Source: Pistricoccus aurantiacus (GTDB lineage: Bacteria; Pseudomonadota; Gammaproteobacteria; Pseudomonadales; Halomonadaceae). Taken from it: a DNA stretch of 64,000 nt. Under the pieces are notes generated by a model. That model was not told where the DNA came from, did no database searches, and worked only from the letters and a program-made list of their open reading frames with translations. Where the stretch lies: the NCBI RefSeq assembly GCF_007954585.1, contig NZ_CP042382.1:2232001-2296000 (forward strand). Reading direction: 5' to 3'. Below are positions 17,826 to 26,445 of the stretch, one piece after another (the stretch's first letter is position 1; each line of letters opens with the position of its first letter). The position numbers were made by a program, and so were the translations under genes.

Positions 17826-19481
17826 TTAAACGGTTCTGGCGAGTATCGATGCGCCGGAGCTTGCCCTCTGATCCATCAGGTCCAGCAGCGGTCGGAAACT
17901 TTCTGCCTGGGCGGAATTCCACCAGTGAGCGTAGATCGTCTCCTCCGGGGCATCGACGAGTATTGCCTTGGGGAGAAACGGATAGATCCTGTCCATGGGA
18001 AGGGCGGTGGTTGCGTCGATTCTCTGCACGAGATGGTGCGGCTGCAGATCGTCGGGATGCGCGAATCCCGTCGCCGCGACGATATCGCTCAAGGCTTCCA
18101 GCGTCTTGGCATGAAAGCGCGCCGCGCGCTCGGACTGAATATCGACATCCAGCCCCCGCTGGCGCCATTTATCCTGGGTCGTCACGCCGGTCGGGCAGGT
18201 GCCGAGGTGACAGCGCTGAGCCTGAATGCAACCGACCGACATCATGAAGGCGCGTGCCGCGTTGCACCAATCCGCGCCGATCGCCAGATTTTGCGCGAGC
18301 CCCATGCCGGAATGCACCTTGCCACTCGCCACGAGACGTATCTTGTCCCGAAGTCCCGCGCCGATCAGCGCATTACGCATCAGCACGAGCCCATCCTGGA
18401 GCGGCATGCCGACCCAGTCGGTCAGTTCGAGCGGCGCGGCGCCGGTACCGCCCTCGGCGCCGTCGACGACGATGAAGTCCGGATGAATACCGGTCTTCAG
18501 GATGGCCTTCATGATGGCGAAAACCTCATGCGGCTGACCGACGCAAAGCTTGAGCCCGACGGGTTTGCCACCGGATAGCTCACGCATCCTGGCCGCGAAT
18601 TCCAGCATCTCGATCGGGGTCGAGAACGCCGAGTGGCCGCGCGGAGAGAGGCAGTCCTGATGGGCGGGAATCCTGCGGGTCCTGGCAATTTCCTCGGTCA
18701 CCTTGGCTGCCGGAAGGAGACCGCCATGGCCGGGTTTAGCCCCCTGGCTGAGCTTGATCTCCGTCATCTTGACTTCACTGCGACGGGCATTTTCCGCAAA
18801 CAGACCAGGATCGAAGTGACCCTTGTCGTCACGCGCCCCGAAATAGCCCGATCCCAACTCCCAGACGAGATCGCCGCCATGCTTGAGGTGATAGGGGCTG
18901 ATACCGCCTTCTCCCGTGTCGTGGTAGAAATTGCCCGCCTTCGCGCCCTTGTTCAGCGCTTCGATGGCAGCGGCGGACAAGGCGCCGAAACTCATCGCCG
19001 AAATGTTCAACACGGAGGCCGCATAGGGCTGGCGGGTTTGATCGTTGCCGACGCTCACGCGCGGAGATCGGTCCGGATCCGGATGCGGTGCGATCGAATG
19101 TTGAAGCCAGCGATACTCCTGGGAGGCGGTATCGCGTTCGGTGCCAAACGGATGCGTGTCGGTCTTGCCGCGCGCCCGGGCGTGAATCAGCGAGCGGGCC
19201 TCGTAGTTGTAGGGCGTGCCTTCCAGGTCGTCTTCCACGATATAGGCCCGCAGGTAGGGCCGCAGATCGTAGAAGAGCCAGCGTATCCACCCGGCCACCG
19301 GATAGTTGCGGGCGATCGTCCAGCGTGTCTGATACCAGTCGTGAACGCCCAATCCGATGATCGCGAGCGTCACCAGGATGAGCAAGCCGAGCGGCCAGCC
19401 CCAGGGCAGGAAAATCAAACCGGCCAGCAGCGACAATATCGCGACCATGGGGACGATGGTTCGCTTGAGAAGATCGATCAT
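17826..19481 (-). CDS. Membrane-anchored FMN-binding glutamate synthase-like protein
   Basis: 551 aa. Two N-terminal membrane helices (about 10-45) precede a GltS-type (beta/alpha)8 domain. SQGAKPGHGGLLPAAKVTEEI, PIEMLEFAARMRELSGGKPVG and VDGAEGGTGAAPLE are glutamate synthase signatures. CIQAQRCHLGTC supplies the three cysteines of the [3Fe-4S] cluster. The amidotransferase domain of real GltB is absent and no GltD partner lies nearby, so the reaction may not be glutamate synthesis. The closest label is the FMN-binding glutamate synthase family protein. GGAG lies 12 nt before the start. Confidence 0.85.
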   Translation of the reverse strand: MIDLLKRTIVPMVAILSLLAGLIFLPWGWPLGLLILVTLAIIGLGVHDWYQTRWTIARNYPVAGWIRWLFYDLRPYLRAYIVEDDLEGTPYNYEARSLIHARARGKTDTHPFGTERDTASQEYRWLQHSIAPHPDPDRSPRVSVGNDQTRQPYAASVLNISAMSFGALSAAAIEALNKGAKAGNFYHDTGEGGISPYHLKHGGDLVWELGSGYFGARDDKGHFDPGLFAENARRSEVKMTEIKLSQGAKPGHGGLLPAAKVTEEIARTRRIPAHQDCLSPRGHSAFSTPIEMLEFAARMRELSGGKPVGLKLCVGQPHEVFAIMKAILKTGIHPDFIVVDGAEGGTGAAPLELTDWVGMPLQDGLVLMRNALIGAGLRDKIRLVASGKVHSGMGLAQNLAIGADWCNAARAFMMSVGCIQAQRCHLGTCPTGVTTQDKWRQRGLDVDIQSERAARFHAKTLEALSDIVAATGFAHPDDLQPHHLVQRIDATTALPMDRIYPFLPKAILVDAPEETIYAHWWNSAQAESFRPLLDLMDQRASSGASILARTV

Positions 19482-19536
19482 ATTCGGTGAGCACTCCCTG
19501 GTTTGGGAACGTTCTAGTTAAACGAACATTGACCCG

Positions 19537-20097
19537 TCAGACGGCTTTTTTCGCAGCCCTTGCCAGCATGATGAGCGAGAGTCCGGTCGAAAGAAAGTTT
19601 ACGCCCAGCAGCAGGCCCAAGGTCCAGACGGCGGTTTCCGGCCAGCCGATCAGGATGAACAAGCCGACGATCAGGGAGCACACACCGCTGACGATCATCC
19701 AGCTCCAGTGGCGCAGGTTGCTGCTCATCCGAAGCCCCAGCAGGATCGAGACAACGCCTTCCATCAGGAAGACCAGCATCATCACGATGGTCAGGGTGGC
19801 GATACCCACGCCGGGGAACAGCAGGAACGCCAGCCCCAGCAGCAAGGTAACGCCGAAGGCGGCAGCGGCGTAGCGCCATTCTCGCGCCGGGCGCATTGCC
19901 CGGGCGAACCACAGCCCCAGCGCGCCCCACAACACCAGCATCCAGGCAATCACCAGTTCTCCGGCCAGGGTGGCCCAGGCGGGCAGCAGGATGGCAAGCG
20001 CCCCGATAACGGCAAAGACGATACCGATGCTCAGGAGCCGTTTCGAAAAGTCGGGTTTGAGGGACGCGTCCCGATGCGAATGATCCAGGGTATTCAT
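19537..20097 (-). CDS. HdeD-like (DUF308) membrane protein
   Basis: 186 aa from the ATG at 20097, which has GGAG upstream; an upstream in-frame Met at 20196 would add 33 non-conserved residues. There are six predicted helices arranged as repeated pairs with the DUF308 style (LLGLAFLLFPGVGIATLTIVMM, LIVGLFILIGWPETAVW). E. coli HdeD helps acid resistance at high cell density; the mechanism is not established. The gene diverges from the two-component response regulator, so the roughly 170-bp region between them may be controlled by that regulator. Confidence 0.85.
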   Translation of the reverse strand: MNTLDHSHRDASLKPDFSKRLLSIGIVFAVIGALAILLPAWATLAGELVIAWMLVLWGALGLWFARAMRPAREWRYAAAAFGVTLLLGLAFLLFPGVGIATLTIVMMLVFLMEGVVSILLGLRMSSNLRHWSWMIVSGVCSLIVGLFILIGWPETAVWTLGLLLGVNFLSTGLSLIMLARAAKKAV

Positions 20098-20264
20098 CTC
20101 AGGCTCTCCGCTGTCAGCCGACCCGATGTCCGGTTGTAACACCGTTCTACTGCATTCACCGGTCGGAAAGTTCACCCCAACCTTACTTTTACGCAAGAAT
20201 CGCCATGTGGCTGGCCGAAAGCGAACGTCGTGGCGTAATGTTCTGGATAAAAGCGGAGGCGCTC

Positions 20265-20942
20265 ATGAAAATCCTGCTGGCCGAAGATGACCTGAAAATG
20301 GCCGAATACCTGTGCGCCGGGTTGAGCGAACATGGCCACAGCGTCGATCACGTGACGGACGGGCGCGATGCGCTGAGCTATTGCCTCTACCATGATTGCG
20401 ATATCGCCATCGTCGATCGAATGATGCCGGGCATGGACGGTCTCTCGGTGGTCAAGGCGCTGCGGGCGGCGCACAAGGAGCTGCCGGTCCTGTTCCTGAC
20501 CGCCATGAGCGAGGTCGACGATAGGGTGGAAGGGCTGTCGGCCGGGGGTGATGATTATCTGATCAAGCCGTTTCACTTTTCCGAGCTTCTGGCGCGCATC
20601 AAAGCGATCACCCGGCGAAAACACGACACGGAGGATACGAATTCCCTTGATGTCCACGATCTGCATCTCGACCTGTTGTCGCGGACGGCGTCTCGGCAGG
20701 GCAAGCTGATCAAGCTGCAATCCAAGGAATTCGCGCTGCTGGAGGTGCTGATGCGTAACGCCGGACACGTGATCACCCGCACGATGCTGCTCGAACGAGT
20801 CTGGAACTTCAATTTCGAACCGAACACCAGCGTCGTCGAAACCCATATGAGCCGGTTGCGCAGCAAGATCGACAAACCCTTCGACACACCCCTGATTCAT
20901 ACGATCCGCAACACCGGGTACTCGATCCATGGACCGCGGTAA
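20265..20942 (+). CDS. OmpR/PhoB-family response regulator
   Basis: 225 aa from the ATG at 20265, with GCGGAGG upstream. The receiver domain has the acidic pocket (EDD, 7-9), phosphoacceptor Asp51 in IVDRMMPGMDG, Thr79 in LFLTA and Lys101 in LIKPF. The C-terminal winged helix is complete (LQSKEFALLEVLMRN, ETHMSRLRSKID, IHTIRNTGYSI). It is the DNA-binding partner of the histidine kinase, whose start overlaps its end by 14 bp. It belongs to the same broad group as CusR/QseB-type regulators; the signal is unknown. Confidence 0.92.
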   Translation: MKILLAEDDLKMAEYLCAGLSEHGHSVDHVTDGRDALSYCLYHDCDIAIVDRMMPGMDGLSVVKALRAAHKELPVLFLTAMSEVDDRVEGLSAGGDDYLIKPFHFSELLARIKAITRRKHDTEDTNSLDVHDLHLDLLSRTASRQGKLIKLQSKEFALLEVLMRNAGHVITRTMLLERVWNFNFEPNTSVVETHMSRLRSKIDKPFDTPLIHTIRNTGYSIHGPR

Positions 20943-22317
20943 CGTCCTGTCCGGCGCGGCGTTTTCGGCGGTGCTGCTGTCGACGATGGTCTTTCTTTCG
21001 GTGCTGCTCATCATGGGCGTGGTGGCCCATGGCTATATCCAGCGCAGTGTGACCCAAGACATACGCGAAGATCTTCAGGCGCGCTGGGAACTGTTTGCCG
21101 TGGACTATCACGATGAAGGCGCGGCTCCCCTGATTGTGTTGATTGAAAGCACAACGTTAGCCAGCGCGAAAAACAGGCAGGCCGTCGGTCTTTTCGCCGC
21201 GGATGGAACGCTCATCGCCGGTAACGTCAAGACGCTGCCGGATACGGCGGGGTGGCAAGAAGCGCCGCTTCACGTGGCAGCGGGAATGCGAGCAGACGAC
21301 CACTCGGTCAGCTACCTCTATCGCAGTGAGCCTCTCGACGACATGACGCTTGTCGTCGGTGAGGCGATGGACCGTACTGCCCTGATCCAGCGTACGATGT
21401 TCCGCGCCTTGGCCATATCAGGTTTCATCGTGGTGCTGATAATGCTATGGGCTGGCTATATTTTCAGCCGCAAAAGCCTGCGTAAGCTGGAGCGCTTGGA
21501 GACGACATTGGCTCGGGTGTCGGACGGAGATATGTCGGCGCGCATGGCGCTGTCATCGGACAACGATCAGATCGATCGGATTGCACGGCGCATGAATGCC
21601 CATCTCGATGCTCTTTCGCGGCTGATGGTGACGACCCGTACCACTGCAGCCGCCGTGGCCCACGACCTCAAGACGCCGCTGGCGCGTGCCTATCTCGGCC
21701 TCGGGCGTGCCCTGACGCGGGTCGAGGCAGGCGAGGACCCAAGCGCCGAGATTGAGGATACCCAGGCGGAACTCGAAGGAATGAACGGCATCTTCGACAC
21801 CTTCCTGCGGTTGGTGCGCATCGAGGCGGGCGGGGACGGCGCGGGCTTTGTCGAGGTCGACCTGGCCGCGCTGCTGGATGACCTGGTGGAGACCTATCAG
21901 GTGGTGGCCGAAGAGAACGGACAGCGCTTCGTTTATGAACGCCCGGACGATGAGCGGCTCGTTATCATCGGCGACGCGGCGATGTTACGGCAGATGATCG
22001 TCAACCTGCTGCAGAACGCCGTCACCCATTGCCCGGAAGGCGCCGAGATTCATCTGCGCCTTGATCGCGAGGCAGAACGTATTCGCCTGACTCTCGCCGA
22101 TACCGGACCAGGGGTTCCCGACGCGGCCCGCGAGGCTGTGTTTGAACCCTTTCACCGCCTCGACTCCAGTCGCGGCAGACCTGGCAGCGGGCTGGGATTG
22201 ACTCTCGTTCGGACGATCGCGGAGCGTCACGGCGCTCGCATCACACTAGCGGATAATGCACCGGGGCTACGGGTCGTCGTGGAATTCGCCTTCGTTGAAC
22301 AAGCTATCCATTCTTGA
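20929..22317 (+). CDS. Sensor histidine kinase
   Basis: 462 aa. TM1 (about 10-34), a periplasmic sensor of about 120 residues and TM2 (about 160-180) are followed by a HAMP region, the HisKA motif AHDLKTPLAR with His245, and an HATPase domain (NLLQNAVTHCPEGA, DTGPGVPD, GSGLGLTLVRTIAERHG). The sensor region has no cysteine and no strong metal-binding cluster, so no ligand can be proposed. It overlaps the response regulator and is followed 15 bp later by the patatin gene, which could be part of the same transcript. Confidence 0.92.
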   Translation: MDRGNVLSGAAFSAVLLSTMVFLSVLLIMGVVAHGYIQRSVTQDIREDLQARWELFAVDYHDEGAAPLIVLIESTTLASAKNRQAVGLFAADGTLIAGNVKTLPDTAGWQEAPLHVAAGMRADDHSVSYLYRSEPLDDMTLVVGEAMDRTALIQRTMFRALAISGFIVVLIMLWAGYIFSRKSLRKLERLETTLARVSDGDMSARMALSSDNDQIDRIARRMNAHLDALSRLMVTTRTTAAAVAHDLKTPLARAYLGLGRALTRVEAGEDPSAEIEDTQAELEGMNGIFDTFLRLVRIEAGGDGAGFVEVDLAALLDDLVETYQVVAEENGQRFVYERPDDERLVIIGDAAMLRQMIVNLLQNAVTHCPEGAEIHLRLDREAERIRLTLADTGPGVPDAAREAVFEPFHRLDSSRGRPGSGLGLTLVRTIAERHGARITLADNAPGLRVVVEFAFVEQAIHS

Positions 22318-22332
22318 GTAAGCGACATCACC

Positions 22333-23445
22333 ATGGCCAAATCAATAGCTGCGGAGCGCAACATTCTCGTCTTGCAAGGCGGTGGCGCCCTAGGTGCCTA
22401 TCAGGCCGGCGCCTACCAGCGGCTTGCTCATCATGGGCACGAGCCGGAGTGGGTCGCGGGGATTTCGATCGGCGCCATCAATGCCGCTATCATCTGCGGC
22501 AATCCACCTGAGAATCGAGTGGCGCGGCTACAGGCCTTCTGGGAGGGGGTAACCGGTGATTTGATTGCGATACCTTGGCTGGCCGGCGCGAAATCCAGGC
22601 AGTGGTTCAATGAGTTCGCCGCCAACTGTGCTCTGCTTTGGGGCGTGCCCGGTTTCTTCACCCCGCGATATCCCTTCATGAACTACCTGGCGGATAGCGA
22701 TGTATGCAGTCTGAGCTTCTACGACACCCAGCCGCTTCGCAAGACGCTCGAAGCCCTTGTCGATTTCGATTACCTGAACGGTCAAGGCCCTCGGCTGAGC
22801 GTGGGGGCGGTGGATATCGAAACCGGCAACTTCGCTTATTTCGATAGCGAGAAGGAGCGCATCACCGTCGAGCACGTCATGGCCAGCGGGGCGCTGCCGC
22901 CGGGCTTTCCTCCGGTCACCATCGAAGGGCATGCGTATTGGGACGGCGGTCTGGTGTCGAACACCCCGCTGCAGTACGTGCTCGACACTGCCAGCGGCGA
23001 TCCGGTATGCATCTTTCAGGTCGATCTGTTCAGCGCCAGGGGAAACCTTCCCCGGAACATGGCGGAAGTGGCTCAGCGCGAAAAGGATATTCGCTATTCC
23101 AGCCGTACCCGACTGACGACGGATCGTTACGTGCACTTGCATGACATCCGCGCCGCGGCGGAGCGACTGTTCGCCAAGCTGCCGAAGGAGCTGCGGGACG
23201 ATCCGGACATGACATGGCTGCGCAACACCGGGCCCGATTGCCCGGTGACGTTGGTGCATTTGATCCATCGTAAGGTCGAATATGAAGGCCAGTCGAAAGA
23301 CTACGAATTCTCGCGCTTGTCGATGACGGAGCATTGGGCTTCGGGAAGCACAGACGTGGACACCACCTTTTCCCATAACGCCTGGCGACACCGCCAGGTG
23401 GCTCATGATGGCCTGCAGGTCTTCGATCTGGGGGTGCAGGAATGA
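22333..23445 (+). CDS. Patatin-like phospholipase (DUF3734 type)
   Basis: 370 aa. The patatin catalytic elements are present: oxyanion GGGALGAYQAG (16-26), nucleophile Ser45 in GISIGAINA and catalytic Asp204 in DGGLVSNTPL. A C-terminal extension of about 150 residues (VHLHDIRAAAERLF, SKDYEFSRLSM) corresponds to DUF3734. In many proteobacteria such patatins are encoded with acetoacetate decarboxylase and 3-hydroxybutyrate dehydrogenase, and a role in mobilising intracellular polyhydroxybutyrate has been suggested by that context. Here the adc pieces and bdhA lie 8-15 kb upstream. The stop overlaps the DUF1003 start (ATGA). Confidence 0.88.
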   Translation: MAKSIAAERNILVLQGGGALGAYQAGAYQRLAHHGHEPEWVAGISIGAINAAIICGNPPENRVARLQAFWEGVTGDLIAIPWLAGAKSRQWFNEFAANCALLWGVPGFFTPRYPFMNYLADSDVCSLSFYDTQPLRKTLEALVDFDYLNGQGPRLSVGAVDIETGNFAYFDSEKERITVEHVMASGALPPGFPPVTIEGHAYWDGGLVSNTPLQYVLDTASGDPVCIFQVDLFSARGNLPRNMAEVAQREKDIRYSSRTRLTTDRYVHLHDIRAAAERLFAKLPKELRDDPDMTWLRNTGPDCPVTLVHLIHRKVEYEGQSKDYEFSRLSMTEHWASGSTDVDTTFSHNAWRHRQVAHDGLQVFDLGVQE

Positions 23446-24164
23446 TGGACAGGCGAGCGGTCGGCACGCACAAGCACAAGGCGCTCTGTCATGTCTGCCA
23501 GCGCCAGTTCGCGCCGAGCTCCCTGCGGCCCTGGATCTCCGTGCGCCCCGGCGTGTTGGAGCTGATCGCTCGCGCGGCGCCCGGCTGGGACGAGGGCAAG
23601 GCAATTTGTCGTAAGGATCTGACGAAATATCGTCGTCTCTACGTGGAGCAGCTGCTCGCCCAGGAGCGTGGCGAGCTGGGCGAACTGGACCGGCAGGTGA
23701 TCGAAAGCCTGGGCAGCGGTCAACCGATCTCACAACCCCCGGAGGACATGCTGGAAGGCAAGGTGACCTTTGGCGAACGCATGGCCGACCGCGTCGCGCA
23801 GTTCGGTGGATCCTGGACCTTCATCCTGGCGTTTACCGCCGTGTTGATCGTCTGGATGACGGTGAACGTCGTCGGAATTCTCGCCAAGCCTTTTGATCCC
23901 TATCCCTTCATTTTGCTCAACCTTGCGCTTTCCAGCCTCGCCGCCATTCAGGCGCCGGTGATCATGATGAGCCAGCGTCGACAGGAGACCAAGGATCGGC
24001 TGCGCGGCGAGAACGACTATCGCGTCAATCTCAAGGCCGAGCTGGAAATTCGCCAACTCCACGAGAAGATCGATCATCAGCTGGCGCGCCAGTGGGATAA
24101 GCTGGTCGAGCTGCAGCAGATTCAGATCGAACTGCTGGAAGAGCGCGACGAGGAAGACAAATAG
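23442..24164 (+). CDS. DUF1003 membrane protein
   Basis: 240 aa. The N-terminal part carries CHVCQ (Cys17, Cys20) and a later ICRKDL, which could bind a metal. Two central helices follow (WTFILAFTAVLIVWMTVNVV and PFILLNLALSSLAAIQAPVI). Between them and after them lie the conserved PYPFILLN and MMSQRRQETKDR signatures of DUF1003. The C terminus is a long polar helix (RQLHEKIDHQLARQWDKLVE). The family function is not known. The start overlaps the patatin stop, so translation is probably coupled. Confidence 0.87.
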   Translation: MMDRRAVGTHKHKALCHVCQRQFAPSSLRPWISVRPGVLELIARAAPGWDEGKAICRKDLTKYRRLYVEQLLAQERGELGELDRQVIESLGSGQPISQPPEDMLEGKVTFGERMADRVAQFGGSWTFILAFTAVLIVWMTVNVVGILAKPFDPYPFILLNLALSSLAAIQAPVIMMSQRRQETKDRLRGENDYRVNLKAELEIRQLHEKIDHQLARQWDKLVELQQIQIELLEERDEEDK

Positions 24165-24232
24165 CTCATCACATGGATGTCCAATTTTATTGAACCGTTG
24201 CACCCTCGTATACAGGGGTCATGGACTGGTTT

Positions 24233-26287
24233 TCAGAACGCCACTTCGATACCCGCGTAGAACGTTCGCCCCGGGGCAGGCTCGAAATAGCGCCCGGTAT
24301 TGGCGTTGATGCGCACGTTGGCGAAGTGGTCTTCATCCAGCAGGTTGCGAATGCCGGCGTAGGCGCGAATCAAACTGTCTTCGTTTAGCATCCAACCATC
24401 ACCGGCGCGTAGATTGACCAGCCAGTAGCTGTCCACCTCGACCTGATTGGCATTGTCCGCCACCAGGTTGCCAAGATATTGCGTTTCCAGGGTGGCGAAA
24501 CGCTCATCGGTATCCTGCCAGGTCAGCTGATTGATCCAGGTCTGCTCCGGCAGGCCGGGAATTCGATTGTCGCTGTAATCAGCATCGTCGGTCTCGAATT
24601 CATCGAACTCGTAGTTCGCCAGGGTCAGCGCCGTGTCCCAGCGCCAGCTATCGGCGAACTGCCAGCCCAGCGCCATTTCCAGGCCGTCTCGAGAGCTGTC
24701 GCCGGCATTGCGATAGAAGTTGCGCCCGCTTTCGCCTTCGTAGGGCACCAATTCGTCGCGAACCCGCACCGAGAACAGCGTCAGATCGTACTCCAGGCCG
24801 TTGACGAAATTGCCGCGCAGGCCGATTTCACGATTCCAGGCTTTTTGCGGCTCCACGGACGGATTGAACCCGCCGGTGCCGGCCGGATTGGCGAATTCCG
24901 AAAAGGTCGGTGTCTCGAAGGCGGTGCCGGTGTTGACGTACAGCTGGTGAGCGGGCCGATAGCGATAGCTCACCCCCGCCGAGCCGCTCCATTCGCGAAA
25001 AGTGCGTTCACCGCTCTGATCGCCGTCCTGTTCGAAATCGTCCTCGACTTTCAGCTTCACCCGATCGAAGCGGCCGCCCAGGGTCAGAGTGAGCCGGTCG
25101 GTCAGGTCCAGGTCGCCTTTGGCGAAGAGGCCGGCGGAGGTCGCCGTCTGGGTCTCGTCCGCGGTCTTGCCGGTGACCTCGCCGCTGAATTCCACGTTGC
25201 GTCGGTGGCGGTCGTCCTTCTGACGGGCCAAGTCCAGCCCGACTACATAGCGCAGCGGTAGATCGCCGAGTCGCAGCGATTGGTGGTACTCGGCGCTGCC
25301 GCCCCAGTAATCGCGCTGGTAGTCGATCAGGCTGTCGCCGGGGTAGGGCAGCTGCTGCTTGAAATTGCGCTGGCTGGCAAAGCCTTTCACATAAAGCTCG
25401 CCGGGACCGAAGGCGAGATCCTCGTATTGCAGTCCCAGCACCTGCTGATCGACCTCCTGACCGGTGTCATATTGTTCCGTGAACCGGCCCGCCTGGGAGC
25501 GGTCGGCTTCGACCTGCTCTGCGGTGAGGGCGCCCGGGTCTTCCGAGCGCGGGTTGTCGAGCAGATTGACGATCGCCGTCAGAGCGCGATCCTGGTCGAG
25601 CTCACGACGCAGCTTGGCGTTGAGCTGATATTTTTCGACGCTGCTGTGATCGCGATAGCCGTCGAAGTTGAGTCCAGACACGCTGACGTGATGCGACCAG
25701 GAGCCGCTCTGTCCACCGTGACTGGCGGCCAGCTGGCCATAGCCGTCGCTGCCGCCTTCCACCCGTACTCGGCTTCCCGCACTGTCGCCCTTGCCGTCCT
25801 TGGTGGTGACGGCGATGACCCCGCCGGCGGCGTTGCCATAAAGCACTGACGATGGACCGCGAATCACCTCGATGCGCTCGGCGCTATTCAGGTCGATGGC
25901 ATCCAGCTGCGCCTGACCGTCCGGCAGGGTATAGGGGATACCGTCCATCAGTACGGTGATGCCGCGAACGCCGAATGGCGCGCGAGCGCCGAAGCCGCGA
26001 ATCGCCACTCGGGCGCCCTGGGCGAAGTTGTCGCGATTCTGGATGAATACGCCGGGCACTCGTCTCAGCGACTCGTCGAGTCTGACCCGCTGCCGGCCCT
26101 GGGCAATTTCTCTTTCAGGAATAACGGAAACCGCCGCCGGTGTCTTGTAAAGCTCACGTTCCAATCGCGGCGCCGCCACCGTTATCGGCTCCAGTGCAAC
26201 CGGCTGAGCGAATATTGTCGTCGAAAAGGCTGTTGATAGGCATAGCGCGCTAATATAAAGCGTGGCGTGCGGAATGGGAGTGGCCAT
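24233..26287 (-). CDS. TonB-dependent outer-membrane receptor
   Basis: 684 aa from the ATG at 26287, chosen because AAGGA lies 6-7 nt upstream; another ATG lies two codons earlier. The signal peptide ends at IFAQ. A TonB box-like EPITVAAP precedes the plug domain (VPGVFIQNRDNFAQGARVAIRGFG, IEVIRGPSSVLYGNAAGGVI). The 22-stranded barrel ends in PGRTFYAGIEVAF with the terminal Phe. The plug resembles FecA/iron-chelate receptors, but no Fur box or partner ABC transporter is visible, so the substrate (siderophore, haem or another chelate) is open. It is transcribed away from the DUF294 gene. Confidence 0.9.
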   Translation of the reverse strand: MATPIPHATLYISALCLSTAFSTTIFAQPVALEPITVAAPRLERELYKTPAAVSVIPEREIAQGRQRVRLDESLRRVPGVFIQNRDNFAQGARVAIRGFGARAPFGVRGITVLMDGIPYTLPDGQAQLDAIDLNSAERIEVIRGPSSVLYGNAAGGVIAVTTKDGKGDSAGSRVRVEGGSDGYGQLAASHGGQSGSWSHHVSVSGLNFDGYRDHSSVEKYQLNAKLRRELDQDRALTAIVNLLDNPRSEDPGALTAEQVEADRSQAGRFTEQYDTGQEVDQQVLGLQYEDLAFGPGELYVKGFASQRNFKQQLPYPGDSLIDYQRDYWGGSAEYHQSLRLGDLPLRYVVGLDLARQKDDRHRRNVEFSGEVTGKTADETQTATSAGLFAKGDLDLTDRLTLTLGGRFDRVKLKVEDDFEQDGDQSGERTFREWSGSAGVSYRYRPAHQLYVNTGTAFETPTFSEFANPAGTGGFNPSVEPQKAWNREIGLRGNFVNGLEYDLTLFSVRVRDELVPYEGESGRNFYRNAGDSSRDGLEMALGWQFADSWRWDTALTLANYEFDEFETDDADYSDNRIPGLPEQTWINQLTWQDTDERFATLETQYLGNLVADNANQVEVDSYWLVNLRAGDGWMLNEDSLIRAYAGIRNLLDEDHFANVRINANTGRYFEPAPGRTFYAGIEVAF

Positions 26288-26445
26288 GAGCATCCTTGCA
26301 GTTGGAAGGGCATCAACCTATCAAACTAGCGATTCGCGGAGCGCCTTTCAAAAATAACGCCAGGTGGGTTCGACTTGAATGCTTGACCTGAGGGATCGCT
26401 CTTTTCGACAATCCCTTCCCGTACCCTCCCGATGTCGAGATCTTC

